Notes: a model not told the origin generated them from the sequence alone. Shown: positions 8,484 to 16,903, counted from the first letter of the stretch. The stretch: 64,000 nucleotides of DNA from Bacteroidaceae bacterium (GCA_017466325.1 JAFTUK010000039.1:62001-126000), one strand, 5' to 3'. Program-made: numbers and translations.

Positions 8484-9350
8484 CTATTCTGGCATACATG
8501 CGCCTCGGAACGTTGGAGTGCATGTTTCCGCCTCGCTTCCACAGCCGCCACCACGGAAAACATTCATATCACCCGTTTCAGGTCCTTTCGGGTCTTTGAC
8601 ATCACTCTTTGAATACACGGCATGTCTGTCAGAACACCATTCCCATACATTGCCAAACATATCCTTCAATCCCCAACCATTGGGCGATTTCATTCTTATT
8701 GCATGAGTCGTATGACCTGAATTAACCGCATACCATGCATAATCACCAAGTTTGGTAATGTTTTCGTTCTTTCCATTTGCAGCATACTCCCATTCTGCTT
8801 CTGTGGGCAATTTGAACGTCTGACCAGACAGTTCGTTTAATCTTGCAATGAACTTTTGGCAGTCATTCCATGAAATCTGCTCTACAGGATAGTTAGGACC
8901 GATATGCCTACTGGGGTTGCTACCCATAACTGCTTCCCATATTGACTGCGGGACCTCGGTCTCGCCAATCTTATAGTCGCTCAACGTTACCTTATGCTTT
9001 TGTGCCTCTTCATCACCTTCTATACCCATATAAAACTCACCGCCTTTTATCGGAATCATTTTATACGGAATTCCATTGACAAACAGAGTCTCATCATAAT
9101 ATTCCACCTCCACATTTGTTGGGTACTCGACCGTTTCTGATTCGCATTTATCCTTTTCGGACCTGTTTTTAAGCATATAATACACTCCTACTGAAACAAG
9201 TGCCAATAAGGTCAAAACCAATATGGCTTTTAAGACATTGGATTTACTGATAGGGAATTCCTTGCCTTTTTCAAACTTAATTTGAACCACATAATTCTTA
9301 ACTTCATTGAGGGAATGAACTTCAGAGTAGTGTTTGGAAATATCTTGCAC
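8484..9350 (-). CDS. Membrane-anchored formylglycine-generating-enzyme (FGE/SUMF1) domain frame, C-terminal part of the broken gene
   Basis: The frame gives up to 288 residues from a GTG at 9,350; no good start exists, because the frame really continues from the TIR gene upstream. A single membrane span (ILVLTLLALVSVGVYYML, about 44-61) separates a short N-terminal part from an FGE-type domain: MIPIKGGEFYMG, VPQSIWEAVMGSNPS, PVEQISWNDCQKFIARLN, LPTEAEWEYAA, GWGLKDMFGNVWEWCSD, and FRGGGCGSEAETC. FGE homologues oxidise Cys to formylglycine or, in conflict systems, act as uncharacterised C-terminal domains beside STAND and TIR modules. The domain would lie outside the cytoplasmic membrane. It ends early at an amber codon, 11 sense codons before the expected end, so activity is doubtful. 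Confidence 0.75.
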   Translation of the reverse strand: MQDISKHYSEVHSLNEVKNYVVQIKFEKGKEFPISKSNVLKAILVLTLLALVSVGVYYMLKNRSEKDKCESETVEYPTNVEVEYYDETLFVNGIPYKMIPIKGGEFYMGIEGDEEAQKHKVTLSDYKIGETEVPQSIWEAVMGSNPSRHIGPNYPVEQISWNDCQKFIARLNELSGQTFKLPTEAEWEYAANGKNENITKLGDYAWYAVNSGHTTHAIRMKSPNGWGLKDMFGNVWEWCSDRHAVYSKSDVKDPKGPETGDMNVFRGGGCGSEAETCTPTFRGACMPE

Positions 9351-9376
9351 CGAAACGAATTCAAGGACATGCTCAC

Positions 9377-9955
9377 CTAATGCAATTTGGGCTTTAGTGA
9401 ATTCCTTCGCCTTAACATTCGAAATATATCACCATCGACTGATACGGAAACATCAGAATCCGAATAGAAAGTTACTGTTGCACAGTCTTTATCATCCAAT
9501 TTGGCATTCCTTGGAATACAATGCAGGAAAGACTTTAGTTGCCTGTAAAATTCGTCGAAGTAGTACTTGTTGTATTCGGGGCCATTTTTGGTGGCTATAT
9601 CTGCGATGTCCGCTGGGAGATTGTCTGGGAATCCATCAACGCCTGACAGCAAAAGAGGAATGATATTCTTCTTCAGCTTGAGTGCGTAGGCAAGTTCTAT
9701 CCTAAGCCAATCCTTCTTAGGGTCAAAGTCTGGATTAAGTGTCCTGTCAAAGGTGTGTTTGTCCACGACAAGGATGAAATCGACACATTGGTCAATTCTT
9801 TTAAGGAGCGTTTCATCGAAATCTCCCTCTCTTAGCGTGTCAATATCAAAGCTAACCGTATAACCGTCATGAACCAGCAAGTCATTCAAGTGCTTTGCTG
9901 TTTCAAAACCGCCATCTCTGCGGTAGCTGATGAATATATCGTAGTATTCTGTCAT
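9377..9955 (-). CDS. TIR domain frame (N-terminal part of the broken TIR-PEGA-FGE gene)
   Basis: This open frame encodes 192 residues. TIR features are DIFISYRRDGG (about 6-16), SFDIDTLREGDFDETL (about 35-50), DFILVVDKHTFDR, then DWLRIELAYALKLKKNIIPLLL. After SVSVDGDIFR the last 13 residues (MLRRRN...) are basic and unlike the family, consistent with frameshift-derived sequence. If translated as is, it would give a soluble TIR protein separated from its membrane anchor and FGE domain, so a residual TIR function is possible. It starts 14 bases downstream of the nSTAND-WD40 gene stop and is probably in the same transcript. It is a close relative of the TIR at 5,404-6,012. Confidence 0.8.
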   Translation of the reverse strand: MTEYYDIFISYRRDGGFETAKHLNDLLVHDGYTVSFDIDTLREGDFDETLLKRIDQCVDFILVVDKHTFDRTLNPDFDPKKDWLRIELAYALKLKKNIIPLLLSGVDGFPDNLPADIADIATKNGPEYNKYYFDEFYRQLKSFLHCIPRNAKLDDKDCATVTFYSDSDVSVSVDGDIFRMLRRRNSLKPKLH

Positions 9956-9969
9956 ATGATTAATCGCTA

Positions 9970-12900
9970 CTATCGTTTTGTTCCTTCCCTTTTGGGCATT
10001 ATGTTATCAAACCATTTTATTAAATAGTCATTGGCTGGAAAATCTACACATTTTACATCCTTCTCTTTGTTATCAAAACCAGATGTGAAAAGTATCTTAT
10101 CTCCTTCCGTAGAAAAACATGAATATTGTACTCCTTCACATGGCATAGAGAAAACAACATCTCCCGTTTCAATCTCCCACACATAAAGCATGTCGTCTGA
10201 TGATGAAACTAAATACTTGTTGTCTCGTGAACATGCAATTGACTGATTGCCATAACCGCTTACACTTATTCTTAATGAATCGATTTCTTTCCCAGTTTTG
10301 ACAGACCAAAATCTTATGGTATTATCAAATGCCCTGGTTATTACCATGTCATGAGTCCTATTGAAAATGACATTGCCTATATTGTTCTGATGACCGGATA
10401 ATTCTATCTCATCCCCATTTTTTCTATCAACGATGTATGCTTTTTTGTACAATGATTTTAGATAAAGTCCACCATAACTATCTCTAATATGCTCATCCAT
10501 TGTTTCCATTCCATCATCATATTGCTTCATCTCTGTCACGAAGAACAAAGAGTCGCGGTGATTTGCTAATTTATATGGAAGAGTCGAATCGTAATGTTGC
10601 AGAACTAAACGACCATCCCGGCCTCCAAAAGCAACAATGTTTGCGATTGGGTTTATTGCTATGACTTGTGTCCCTGTACCTCCATTATATGGTATGATTT
10701 GACCATCCTCTTTAATAACAAGAGGTCCTTTTTTATATTCTATATATAGCATGTCATAGGTATTCGGAAGATAAATACATCCATGCGTACTGACATAATC
10801 ATCTTGGGTGAAATCAACATGTTTTAGTTGTTTGCCTTCTACAGAATACTCTTTCACATGTCCGTTAAGTATATCCGTTCTCCCATATATTAGGAATCTT
10901 GAGTTATCAAATGTAAACTCCATGTGTCCAATAGACTCACCAGACTCTGTCCTAATTGTTGTTTTAAGTTCCTTCTCTTTATAGACAAAAATGACGCCAT
11001 CCTTTTCTGAAAGAGCCCATGTGCCATCTGGGCTTAAAATGGTATTACCACTATAAAAAGAAGGAATTGTTTCCTCGTTTCTCTTACCGACATTCGCTCC
11101 AGTTGAAATAGAACTATAAGTTTTATAACACGATTTCACGACAATTGGATTCTTTTTGTCATATGTATCAAAGAAAGTATTTACATCATCACTTGACCAA
11201 ATATCAAGGACATCGGATTTTAAAGGATATTCCCTTATCAATTGTCCGTTTAAAGTGCTCCAGACACGAACCGTTTGGTCATTTGAGCATGTTGCAATCA
11301 TACTTCCATCAGAGTTAAATCCCATATCACAAACCTGTCCATTATGAGCAACAATTTTGTCGTATTCAGTGTCATAATTATAAGCGAAATACAGATTTCT
11401 TAAAATTATGAAAGTGTGACTTCTGATTTTGTCGTTATATTTAGAGTTAAGATTATCTATAATATGCCTTAGATTTGTTGCAGCATCTATTAGTTGCCCG
11501 TTGGAAACGAGATTATTCACATTTATCAAAACGGCTTCTGCTTCAGCATTTTCAGCCTTATCACGTTGTTCTTGTATCTTAGCATTTTGATAATAGAAGA
11601 AACCAATAATTACAAGAGCAATTAGAATGATACCTGATAACACTGACACCCGCTTTCGGTTCTTCTTAGCTTGTTCTCTCAATTTCTCTTCTTCACGTCT
11701 TTTTGCTTCTGCTGCGAGATATAGTTCTTTCCTTTTGGCAATAATCGGGCACAAGGAATCATGAACTATTTCAACGTAATCCTCGCCATCGACCTTGGAA
11801 ATCTTGATGATGCGCTTATCGCTTAATATCTCTTTGTATTTTGCATCGAAGTCAAGATGGGACAGTTCGGAAGATTTACGTCTTACACGCTTTCCATTGC
11901 TATCGACTAATGCAAAAATGGCGGTTTCGATATCTTCGCGGATTGATTCTGGTTGGCTATTGACTTCTTTTTGAGACAATTCGTTAACAATGGCGGAAAG
12001 AGCTTCATCATAGAACTTTTCGAGAATCTTGTTGAGCGAATCATCAATGCCGTTGGCATCTATGTCGGAAAAGTAATTGATGTCCTTCTCCCATGAATCG
12101 CAGACAACGGACAGGAGGAGGGCGGGAATAACAGGTAGATTCTCTGCAATTGTCTTTTCTGGTTCACGGGAATACTGCTGAACGAAATAGCGCAAGACCT
12201 GCTCGACCTTGGTCTCTTCAAAGCGCTGCTGCTGGGTCATCACCTTCTTGGCACCTTCATACGTCAGGGCCTTCAGACAATAGCGGTTGTCTTTCAGACT
12301 GGGGATGAAGCATTTCTGCATGCCCCAGTAGTCCAGTTCGCCATTGAACTCTTTGCGGAGAGAAAATACGCCTTTGAAGTCCTTTTCTTCCCTGATGGCA
12401 GGGAAGGCGGCTTTATTACCAATTATCGACCGGACCTTCTGGATAATCTCATCGGGACAACTATCCGATGAAACATCCTCCAACCAATCGAAGAACTTCT
12501 TGGTCCAGACGATGGAGCCAGGCAGGTTGAAGACTTCCTCAAACTGATCGAAGACAAACACAGGCGTAAAGGTCAAACCCATTGCCTGCGGCTTGTAGTT
12601 CCTCAGTTTCCACCATGAGTATTTGCTCAGCTCTTGTTGAAGTGCTGACTGGCAATCTGTGTCTTGGAAATCTGTGGAACAGAGTTTGTATTCAATGTTG
12701 ATGCCCTTGTTCTTTTCGTTGTAGTCAGCGATGCTGTCTTTGATGCATCGGTCAATGATAGTGTCAAAATTGTCTGGCGTACGTTCATAGTCATCACTCA
12801 TAAACGTAATCGCGATGGGGAAGAACATGTTTCGCCTGAGCAAGGGGAACACGCCCGCATTCAGCAGGGAGGTCTTGCCTTCGCCTGACTCCGCATAGCA

Positions 12901-13023
12901 AACCGTATAGTCGTTGCGCACTATCAGGCGGAAGAGTTCCTGCGACTCCTCCGTGCGGCCTTTGAAGCGGTAGGCATCGGCCTCGGTATAGGGTTGTAGT
13001 CCTAAGAAAGTATTCTCTGCCAT
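9970..13023 (-). CDS. nSTAND-type NTPase with transmembrane segment and WD40 repeats
   Basis: This 1,017-residue STAND protein begins FLGLQPYTEADAYRFKGR, the usual N-terminus of nSTAND1 proteins. Walker A is AESGEGKTS (44-52), Walker B is VFVFDQFEE (155-163), and SLRKEF (221-226) follows as the sensor region. The helical STAND arm ends with IVHDSLCPIIAKR (419-431). A single span SVLSGIILIALVIIGFFYY (about 460-478) follows a basic, coiled-coil stretch. The C-terminus carries WD40-like blades, the clearest being AHNGQVCDMGFNSDGSMIAT...VRVW and a later HQNNIGNVIF...IRFW. STAND NTPases oligomerise on ligand binding and switch on fused or neighbouring effectors. Here none is fused, so the neighbouring TIR and SIR2-TIR proteins are the likely effectors. 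It starts 4 bases downstream of the SIR2-TIR stop. Confidence 0.92.
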   Translation of the reverse strand: MAENTFLGLQPYTEADAYRFKGRTEESQELFRLIVRNDYTVCYAESGEGKTSLLNAGVFPLLRRNMFFPIAITFMSDDYERTPDNFDTIIDRCIKDSIADYNEKNKGINIEYKLCSTDFQDTDCQSALQQELSKYSWWKLRNYKPQAMGLTFTPVFVFDQFEEVFNLPGSIVWTKKFFDWLEDVSSDSCPDEIIQKVRSIIGNKAAFPAIREEKDFKGVFSLRKEFNGELDYWGMQKCFIPSLKDNRYCLKALTYEGAKKVMTQQQRFEETKVEQVLRYFVQQYSREPEKTIAENLPVIPALLLSVVCDSWEKDINYFSDIDANGIDDSLNKILEKFYDEALSAIVNELSQKEVNSQPESIREDIETAIFALVDSNGKRVRRKSSELSHLDFDAKYKEILSDKRIIKISKVDGEDYVEIVHDSLCPIIAKRKELYLAAEAKRREEEKLREQAKKNRKRVSVLSGIILIALVIIGFFYYQNAKIQEQRDKAENAEAEAVLINVNNLVSNGQLIDAATNLRHIIDNLNSKYNDKIRSHTFIILRNLYFAYNYDTEYDKIVAHNGQVCDMGFNSDGSMIATCSNDQTVRVWSTLNGQLIREYPLKSDVLDIWSSDDVNTFFDTYDKKNPIVVKSCYKTYSSISTGANVGKRNEETIPSFYSGNTILSPDGTWALSEKDGVIFVYKEKELKTTIRTESGESIGHMEFTFDNSRFLIYGRTDILNGHVKEYSVEGKQLKHVDFTQDDYVSTHGCIYLPNTYDMLYIEYKKGPLVIKEDGQIIPYNGGTGTQVIAINPIANIVAFGGRDGRLVLQHYDSTLPYKLANHRDSLFFVTEMKQYDDGMETMDEHIRDSYGGLYLKSLYKKAYIVDRKNGDEIELSGHQNNIGNVIFNRTHDMVITRAFDNTIRFWSVKTGKEIDSLRISVSGYGNQSIACSRDNKYLVSSSDDMLYVWEIETGDVVFSMPCEGVQYSCFSTEGDKILFTSGFDNKEKDVKCVDFPANDYLIKWFDNIMPKREGTKR

Positions 13024-13027
13024 AGCT

Positions 13028-14416
13028 TTACCACTTTATCTTTTCAAAAACACTGTAGTCTTTCTCGTCAAACAAAATCATATCGATGCCATTAAAAAGC
13101 GTATTGGGCAGGACGCCAAAACTAGCCACCTGCTCCACATATCCCTCTGTGATAGCAACACCATTATACGAGGAGCCCTTAATAATGACAGGAGCGGAAA
13201 AGTCTTTCAGTTGAATAGTACTGTCTTGCTTGCTGCATTCAGCCAACCAGTCGCGTGCTTTTATGGTTTCGTCCTTCAGGCTTGACGTGTTGGTCAATTT
13301 CTGCATCCAGTTACCTGTGATGATGGGCATGAAGTGGGCGGAGTGCCTGATACCATTCTCTATCCGTTCCCAATACTTCTGGCCGGGAGTAATCTCGCCC
13401 TTGCCTCTATCATCAAACCAAGCCTTGACATTCATGTTCTTCAATGCCTCGAATATCGCAGTGGCAATCTGCCGGTCTTCGCTGGCATAGGAAATGAAGA
13501 CATCGAAATGCTCCTCAGCGTCAATCATGCTGCTGCGCTCTTCTGCCTCTCGCTTCAAATCCTCTTGCAAAAGTTTAGTGGCATCCACAAGTATCTCCTT
13601 CACCTGCTCATCAGCAGAAAAATTCTTCTTTTTCAGGAAATTCTCGAAACTGTCCTCCGGCTTTTCCTTGTTAATCCAGTACCCCTGCGTCGTCTTCAAA
13701 TTGCTATTGCGTCCCGTCTGGGTTGGTTGCCAAAGGAAACGGAAGAGCCAGTTGGGAAGATTGCAGCCAAGAACAAACAGTTTCTTCTCGTTCTCCTTCA
13801 GGAAGTCCGTCAATCCTGTAGCACCGTACTCCTTATGATTATGAGACAATAGGAATGTCAACAGCAAATCCTCATCCGACACCCACTTGGAGCCGTCTTT
13901 CGCTTGACCGAAGATGTGATAGACACACCTCGTTGGTAACGTGCTGTTCTCCTTGTTGAGTCGGTACCATATAGACTTATAACTCTCTATCCGGCCCTTC
14001 AACTGTTGCTCAATAATGTCGAAGCAAATGGTGGTAATGATGATGGGGAAGTTGAACGTCACAAGAAAGTCGAGCACCTCGTCCTTCAGTTTGATACACG
14101 AAGCGTTCCTACTAACAAAATCCATGAAATCATCCAGGAAACGCCCCTGCTCGTTATAATACTGTGACAGAAGCGAAAGGCCATAATAGCCCCGATCCTT
14201 CATGGATGTGAGCGCAGCATTATCCACCGCCACATGAGGATACTTCCTCTGGAACTCATTGAGGATAAACTCCTGGAAAGGAATCTCCTTGTCCATATCT
14301 TTTTCTTTATAGACAATTGTGTCCTCACCGATGACGGGGATAATGGAGTTCCTTTTCTTTACCAAGTCACTGATAATGATTCTCCTTACTTTTTCTTGTG
14401 ACATATCTTGCTCCAT
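13028..14416 (-). CDS. SIR2-like domain fused to C-terminal TIR domain
   Basis: I start this at ATG 14,416; the frame has a GTG two codons earlier. Numbered from that GTG, residues 27-33 (IIPVIGE) and 128-136 (IITTICFDI) match the SIR2-like pattern 'PfiGaG...TTNYD', with the Asn replaced. VYHIFGQ (about 168-174) supplies the likely catalytic His and LFVLGCNLPNWLFRF (about 215-229) the family C-terminal strand. The TIR domain starts FDVFISYASEDR (about 306-317), with AWFDDRGKGEITPGQKYWERIENGI; Glu in YWERI is a candidate NADase residue. Two NAD+-processing folds in one chain fit an abortive-infection effector such as the SIR2 and TIR NADases of known defence systems. The SIR2 half may instead be a non-catalytic sensor because the Asn motif is altered. 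It precedes the STAND gene by 4 bases. Confidence 0.85.
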   Translation of the reverse strand: MEQDMSQEKVRRIIISDLVKKRNSIIPVIGEDTIVYKEKDMDKEIPFQEFILNEFQRKYPHVAVDNAALTSMKDRGYYGLSLLSQYYNEQGRFLDDFMDFVSRNASCIKLKDEVLDFLVTFNFPIIITTICFDIIEQQLKGRIESYKSIWYRLNKENSTLPTRCVYHIFGQAKDGSKWVSDEDLLLTFLLSHNHKEYGATGLTDFLKENEKKLFVLGCNLPNWLFRFLWQPTQTGRNSNLKTTQGYWINKEKPEDSFENFLKKKNFSADEQVKEILVDATKLLQEDLKREAEERSSMIDAEEHFDVFISYASEDRQIATAIFEALKNMNVKAWFDDRGKGEITPGQKYWERIENGIRHSAHFMPIITGNWMQKLTNTSSLKDETIKARDWLAECSKQDSTIQLKDFSAPVIIKGSSYNGVAITEGYVEQVASFGVLPNTLFNGIDMILFDEKDYSVFEKIKW

Positions 14417-14437
14417 AACCACTTAACTATTTGAAAT

Positions 14438-14508
14438 TCAGCCTTCCCAAATCTCTTCTATAAAGTCATTGCCTTATACTAAATGCTAAAATGGAATTCA
14501 GACGTATA
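14438..14508 (-). pseudogene. Remnant (3' end) of a relative of the 16,410-16,850 gene, copy 2
   Basis: On the minus strand this reads YTSEFHFSI, then eight extra bases (tagtataa), then GNDFIEEIWEG and a stop. The intact gene at 16,410 ends YTRELLFCMKHDFMEEIKEIE. The matching spacing and residues show the same gene end, broken by an insertion and lacking its 5' part. It sits 22 bases upstream of the SIR2-TIR start. Confidence 0.65.
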
Positions 14509-14584
14509 GAATACACACGTATACTTTTCTATTACGCATTATACCATCTAAACAATTCAAGTATTCGTAGATTTGAATGGCATC

Positions 14585-15166
14585 CTACTCCACACTTATA
14601 CTACTTCCACTAACAATTATTTTTCTTTCTAAAGGAGCTGTTACTAAGGCATTAATATACTCATCTACATCAGAACCTGGACAGTCCACTTCTTCTGGTA
14701 AATCCTTATTTCCCATTTGGCTATATATAGAAATAATGTATGGTTTATCTTTGTCATGACGTGTCAGCATTACATTAGTTACGTTCAATAGATGCTCAAA
14801 AGTATAGGTTGAATTTTCGTCAACTTCTACATCCTGTTTTATCAGGTATTTCAGACGCAAGTATACTGTTTCTTCGTTATTATAGTTATATGATATATCA
14901 TATTTCCATGATTCTGTATTAAAGTCATAGACTTCATCATCCATCTCCCAAATATCATCATTCCTCATAGATTCTTCTACTATAATTTCATGTTCTCCGT
15001 CTGCATCAGTATAATATAACACAGGAGTCACAAACTTCAACAAATCATCCGACCACCTAGCATTTCCACTAATAGACATTGTCATATTGTGTTCATACAC
15101 TGGAGGATCAGGCTCACAACTGCAACAAAGCACTAACAAAAATGTAAAAAGCATCAAGTTTTTCAT
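14585..15166 (-). CDS. Hypothetical lipoprotein
   Basis: This 193-residue protein has a lipoprotein signal: a short Lys-containing N-terminus, a hydrophobic run and the lipobox LLVLCCSC (about 10-17), so it should be anchored in the outer or inner membrane. The mature part is acidic and beta-rich (VLYYTDADGEHEI, VYLRLKYLI) with no motif I recognise. It lies between two remnants of the 16,410 gene family and between two TIR genes. That could make it an immunity or accessory protein of one cassette, but no domain supports this. It is followed by a stretch of about 160 bases that contains the second remnant. Confidence 0.7.
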   Translation of the reverse strand: MKNLMLFTFLLVLCCSCEPDPPVYEHNMTMSISGNARWSDDLLKFVTPVLYYTDADGEHEIIVEESMRNDDIWEMDDEVYDFNTESWKYDISYNYNNEETVYLRLKYLIKQDVEVDENSTYTFEHLLNVTNVMLTRHDKDKPYIISIYSQMGNKDLPEEVDCPGSDVDEYINALVTAPLERKIIVSGSSISVE

Positions 15167-15356
15167 AGTGATTCTAAATATCTATTAAACATTAATTTTA
15201 ATCAAAACATATACCATTTATAGTATCTCATACCCAAAAGCCAATTGCTTTTAACAGTCGTTGGATTGCAGGTTTTTTCTCCAGTAGATTAAACGACATA
15301 GTATCTTCGTGTTGGATGTATTTGACAACTAATTATAATCGTATTAATTCAGACTT

Positions 15357-15419
15357 CTATACCTCTTCCAAAAAGTCATGTCCTATACAGAACTGAAATT
15401 CACGTGTATATTGGATGTT
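15357..15419 (-). pseudogene. Remnant (3' end) of a relative of the 16,410-16,850 gene, copy 1
   Basis: The minus strand reads NIQYTREFQFCIGHDFLEEV and then TAG, against YTRELLFCMKHDFMEEIKEIE at the end of the intact gene. The frame is blocked by a TAG only a few codons upstream, so only the 3' end survives. It lies 58 bases beyond the end of the TIR-coiled-coil gene. I see nothing else in the rest of the 15,167-15,477 gap. Confidence 0.7.
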
Positions 15420-15477
15420 TGTACGCTAGCCATGCATGACACAGAACAAAATATACTCCTTCATGAAGAATAATTAT

Positions 15478-16413
15478 TTATATTATTAATAAAAGCATGA
15501 ACCACACTATAATAGATATTATGGAACAGACAAACAACACTGAAATGAATTTCGGTTTTATTAACACTTGCCCTCCTTTTCTTTTACAAATAAAGTTAAT
15601 AAGCCACAAGAATATAACTATAAAAATAGCGAATATACCAGTAAGCAATGACATACCGAAGATTCCGACCCACTCACTAGGAGTCAATTTTTTAATTGAC
15701 TCTTTTTGTGGACTATGTTCAATTGTTTTTGTTCCTACAAGTGCATTAATTTGTTCTCTTAATGCCGAGATATTAATATCAGTAATGCGCAAATCATTTT
15801 GCAAAGTCGCTTTTGTCTTCTCGTGCTCAAGTAGATCTTGTTCAATCTCGGCTTTTCTATTCTCTAAAGTGACTAATTTTGTTTTCAGTTCTAGGATCTG
15901 CGCATTCTTTTCTTGCAACGAAATCTCCTCCAAACGACGCCGTTCTGCCTCTTGTTTTTCTAATTCTTTTTGTTCATTTTCAGCCTTTATAAACTGCAGA
16001 ATAGATGTCAGCAACTTCTGAAGAGCCTTATCTTTATTTTTGGGGTACTCTATAAAATCTAGGTTTGCTATATAAATGATGACCGATTCATTATACGCAG
16101 AATCATCATAACGAAACGGTATTATCTTTTTCTTATATGCGCGTGCTGTAGCTATTTCGCTACTAGTCCAAGGCGACTTATTAGATTGTTCCGATGATAT
16201 GAAAAGAAATATTCTTGATTCCTTAATATTTTTCGCTATCAAACCCGCAAACTCGTCTCCAGAATAAATGCCAGTTTCATCAAACCAATAACTAATTCCA
16301 TTTGTATCAAACAGGCCTCTTATTCCACTAACTATATTTCCTGGAATTATATTTTCGTTCGCATCTACATAATCCTTTCGCGAATAACTTATAAAAACAT
16401 CGTATTTCATCAT
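15478..16413 (-). CDS. TIR domain protein with coiled coil and two C-terminal membrane spans
   Basis: This is a 311-residue protein. The TIR domain runs from YDVFISYSRKDY (about 4-15) through SYWFDETGIYSGDEFAGLIAKNI and IFLFISSEQSNKSPWTSSEI to IIPFRYDD. Glu in GDEF is a candidate catalytic residue. A long coiled coil (about 145-225: QKELEKQEAERRRLEE... ILELKTKLVTLENRK) follows, then two spans (WVGIFGMSLLTGIFAIFIVIF and ISVLFVCSIISIIVWFMLLLI). So the TIR domain faces the cytosol and is tethered to the inner membrane, probably as an oligomer. The start overlaps the stop of the 16,410 gene by four bases (ATGA), which pairs those two products. Membrane-tethered TIR effectors or sensors are known in bacterial immunity; the trigger is unknown. 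Confidence 0.87.
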   Translation of the reverse strand: MMKYDVFISYSRKDYVDANENIIPGNIVSGIRGLFDTNGISYWFDETGIYSGDEFAGLIAKNIKESRIFLFISSEQSNKSPWTSSEIATARAYKKKIIPFRYDDSAYNESVIIYIANLDFIEYPKNKDKALQKLLTSILQFIKAENEQKELEKQEAERRRLEEISLQEKNAQILELKTKLVTLENRKAEIEQDLLEHEKTKATLQNDLRITDINISALREQINALVGTKTIEHSPQKESIKKLTPSEWVGIFGMSLLTGIFAIFIVIFLWLINFICKRKGGQVLIKPKFISVLFVCSIISIIVWFMLLLII

Positions 16414-16850
16414 TCAATTTCTTTTATTTCTTCCATGAAGTCGTGTTTCATACAGAACAACAATTCTCTTGTATATTCTTCAAGTAGCCCTTTGTAATAG
16501 GTTACGTCACGATGGTTTGTTTTGGTAATACGTTCCCACAGCGTGCGTTGTTGGGCATTATGATGAGCTTCTGCTATTATCTCTCTATCATCGAAGGTAA
16601 GTTTCTCGCGTAGTTCTTTGTTATTAAGGATGTCATCAATTGATCTACAATCATCAGGAGCAATTTCTTTCCAGAGATCCCCCAAGAACTTGCGATATTC
16701 CGCTTCTATCCGCAATGGTAGTTCCAAATCATAATCTCCAATAAATTCAGGTTGATCAACGACGGCTTCTTTAACAAGTCCTCCAAAGTTGGTTGCCAGG
16801 AGAGAATTTGCTTTTTCAATGCAAATTCTCTCTAAGCGTTCACGATTCAT
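16410..16850 (-). CDS. Unrecognised helical protein paired with TIR gene
   Basis: I do not recognise this family. I choose ATG 16,850 (MNRERLERIC), giving 146 residues; an upstream in-frame start at 16,883 would read through a hairpin and add an unlikely MFYRTQNKQKN. The product is all-helical by pattern, charged, with no signal or membrane span, and ends YTRELLFCMKHDFMEEIKEIE. It overlaps the TIR-coiled-coil gene by four bases. Two remnants of the same 3' end occur downstream (15,357-15,419 and 14,438-14,508), so it is a mobile or duplicated member of each cassette. An adaptor, immunity or antitoxin-like role for the adjoining effector is plausible inference. Confidence 0.65.
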   Translation of the reverse strand: MNRERLERICIEKANSLLATNFGGLVKEAVVDQPEFIGDYDLELPLRIEAEYRKFLGDLWKEIAPDDCRSIDDILNNKELREKLTFDDREIIAEAHHNAQQRTLWERITKTNHRDVTYYKGLLEEYTRELLFCMKHDFMEEIKEIE

Positions 16851-16867
16851 ATTCTTTTGCTTATTTT

Positions 16868-16903
16868 GTGTTCTGTAAAACAATATTGTGTTTTACAGAA
16901 CAC
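16868..16903. repeat. Perfect 15-bp inverted repeat (hairpin)
   Basis: The arms are gtgttctgtaaaaca (16,868-16,882) and its exact complement (16,889-16,903), with a 6-base loop. It lies between two minus-strand genes, just upstream of the chosen start of the 16,410 gene. It could be a terminator or attenuator, or a dimeric protein binding site controlling the downstream TIR cassette. Confidence 0.75.

Larger units (their letters stand above)
8448..9955 (-). pseudogene. Broken TIR-PEGA-TM-formylglycine-generating-enzyme gene (frameshift plus amber stop)
   Basis: The two adjoining open frames here appear to be one gene with two lesions. The TIR frame (from 9,955) reaches VSVDGDIFR and then shifts to a nonsense tail ending at 9,377. 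In the -1 frame the sequence continues sensibly as NVKAKEFTKAQIALGEHVLEF, a PEGA-like strand pattern, and then into the TM-FGE frame without a stop. That second frame has no ATG near its beginning; only a GTG at 9,348-9,350. At the far end, an amber codon (8,484-8,486) interrupts the FGE core after RGACMPE, and the frame resumes NADALGVRLAM before TAA at 8,448-8,450. That is the usual GxRL ending of FGE domains. I saw no canonical slippery heptamer at the shift. Decay is the simplest reading; a sequencing error or recoding is possible. Confidence 0.75.

Noticed and set aside
8484..8486. Genetic code with reassigned UAG
   Set aside because: Other genes in the window (for example at 25,936-25,938) end normally in TAG, so a single nonsense lesion is simpler.
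16851..16883. Upstream start (MFYRTQ...) of the 16,410 gene
   Set aside because: It would place the first codons inside a perfect hairpin; ATG 16,850 is more natural.
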